Below, piece after piece: positions 63,722 to 64,000 of a stretch of 64,000 nucleotides of DNA. Source of the stretch: Phallusia mammillata. Its lineage: Eukaryota > Chordata > Ascidiacea > Phlebobranchia > Ascidiidae. The stretch lies in NCBI GenBank assembly GCA_003260075.1, contig QLIY01000486.1:56592-120591 (forward strand), written 5' to 3'. Positions within the stretch are counted from its first letter, which is position 1. Each line of letters opens with the position of its first letter. Under the pieces are notes generated by a model. It did not search any database, was not told the origin of the DNA, and saw nothing but the letters and a program-made list of their open reading frames with translations. The translations under genes were made by a program, and so were the position numbers.

Positions 63722-64000
63722 TCACCCCAGATATTGTTTAAAGTACGTCCTATTCCGCTTGAAAAAGTCGTTCAAAACATTAAAAATATCCACTCCTTTG
63801 GTTGTGCCTGACAAGTTCTGACTTAACCGTAATTCGGTATTTACCTTGTCTTGTTGAGTGTATCGGACATGTACCAGTAACTGAGCGCAATTGGTGACAT
63901 CCGTGGATTCGTCAAGTCGAATTGCAAACCCATACTTTGAAGATCTCACTGTTGCAACAACTTGGTCGGCAATGTCGATCGACATTTCCTCAATACGACG
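63722..64000 (-). mobile_element. hAT-family (ZBED5-like) transposase fragment
   Basis: The frame is open from the window edge to a stop at 63,722. It contains IADQVV, FAIRLDESTDVTNCAQLLV, VRYTQQDK and a GVDIFNVLNDFFKRN segment. The DESTD block holds an acidic catalytic residue of hAT transposases and is typical of ZBED5/SCAND3-type host copies. The frame ends at YLG*, just before the next conserved block (VCTDGA) would begin, so this copy is truncated. More of it may lie beyond the edge. Confidence 0.85.

Overview
The window is animal nuclear DNA. It has split genes with short GT-AG introns, no bacterial-style operons, AT-rich introns and many small transposons. The gene content (MRP4-type ABCC transporters, MOGS, PUS10, TDP-43 and a two-RRM SR protein), compact introns and MITE-rich intergenic DNA suggest an invertebrate chordate, most likely an ascidian such as Ciona. 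That species guess is inference. No search was run.

Layout. Positions 1-45,686 hold a cluster of four ABCC4/MRP4-like transporter genes, called A, B, C and D here. A (minus, below 1 to 6,298) is cut by the window edge. B (minus, 7,790-20,468) carries several lesions and is probably dead. C (plus, 21,963-32,902) is inverted relative to the others, so B/C are head-to-head and C/D tail-to-tail. D (minus, 35,206-45,686) is complete in outline, but its assembly contains duplicated pieces. All four share one exon plan. In C, 30 exons add up to about 1,307 codons, close to human ABCC4. From 46,854 to 62,724 lie four single-copy housekeeping genes: MOGS (minus, 13 exons, 837 codons), PUS10 (minus, 6 exons, about 483 codons), TARDBP/TDP-43 (minus, 6 exons, 396 codons) and an intronless SR splicing factor (plus, 266 codons). 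The right edge has a fragment of a hAT/ZBED-type transposase.

Mobile DNA is dense. Six hAT-type MITEs have exact or near-exact 8-bp target duplications, and at least three more lack a clear one. There is an LTR retrotransposon with a proline-tRNA primer site and 5-bp target duplication, a Penelope-like element with inverted terminal repeats carrying a hammerhead-like motif and a 13-bp target duplication, a foldback palindrome, and a tRNA-derived SINE head. One MITE sits inside a coding exon of gene B.

The strangest pattern is that seven short dG:dC runs, all 10-11 bases long, sit exactly at sequence breakpoints. Five lie between tandemly repeated segments and two replace part of a conserved exon. 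Six isolated single N bases mark a second class of junction, each joining overlapping or repeated sequence. Most of the apparent exon duplications in C and D therefore need raw-read confirmation before being believed. The dG:dC junctions are either a systematic assembly artefact or an unusual DNA-repair signature. I cannot tell which from the sequence alone.

Functionally, the ABCC4 paralogs would be plasma-membrane exporters of organic anions and cyclic nucleotides. MOGS trims glucose from N-glycans in the ER, PUS10 makes tRNA pseudouridine, and TDP-43 and the SR protein act in RNA processing. Nothing in the sequence links the two halves of the window into one pathway.
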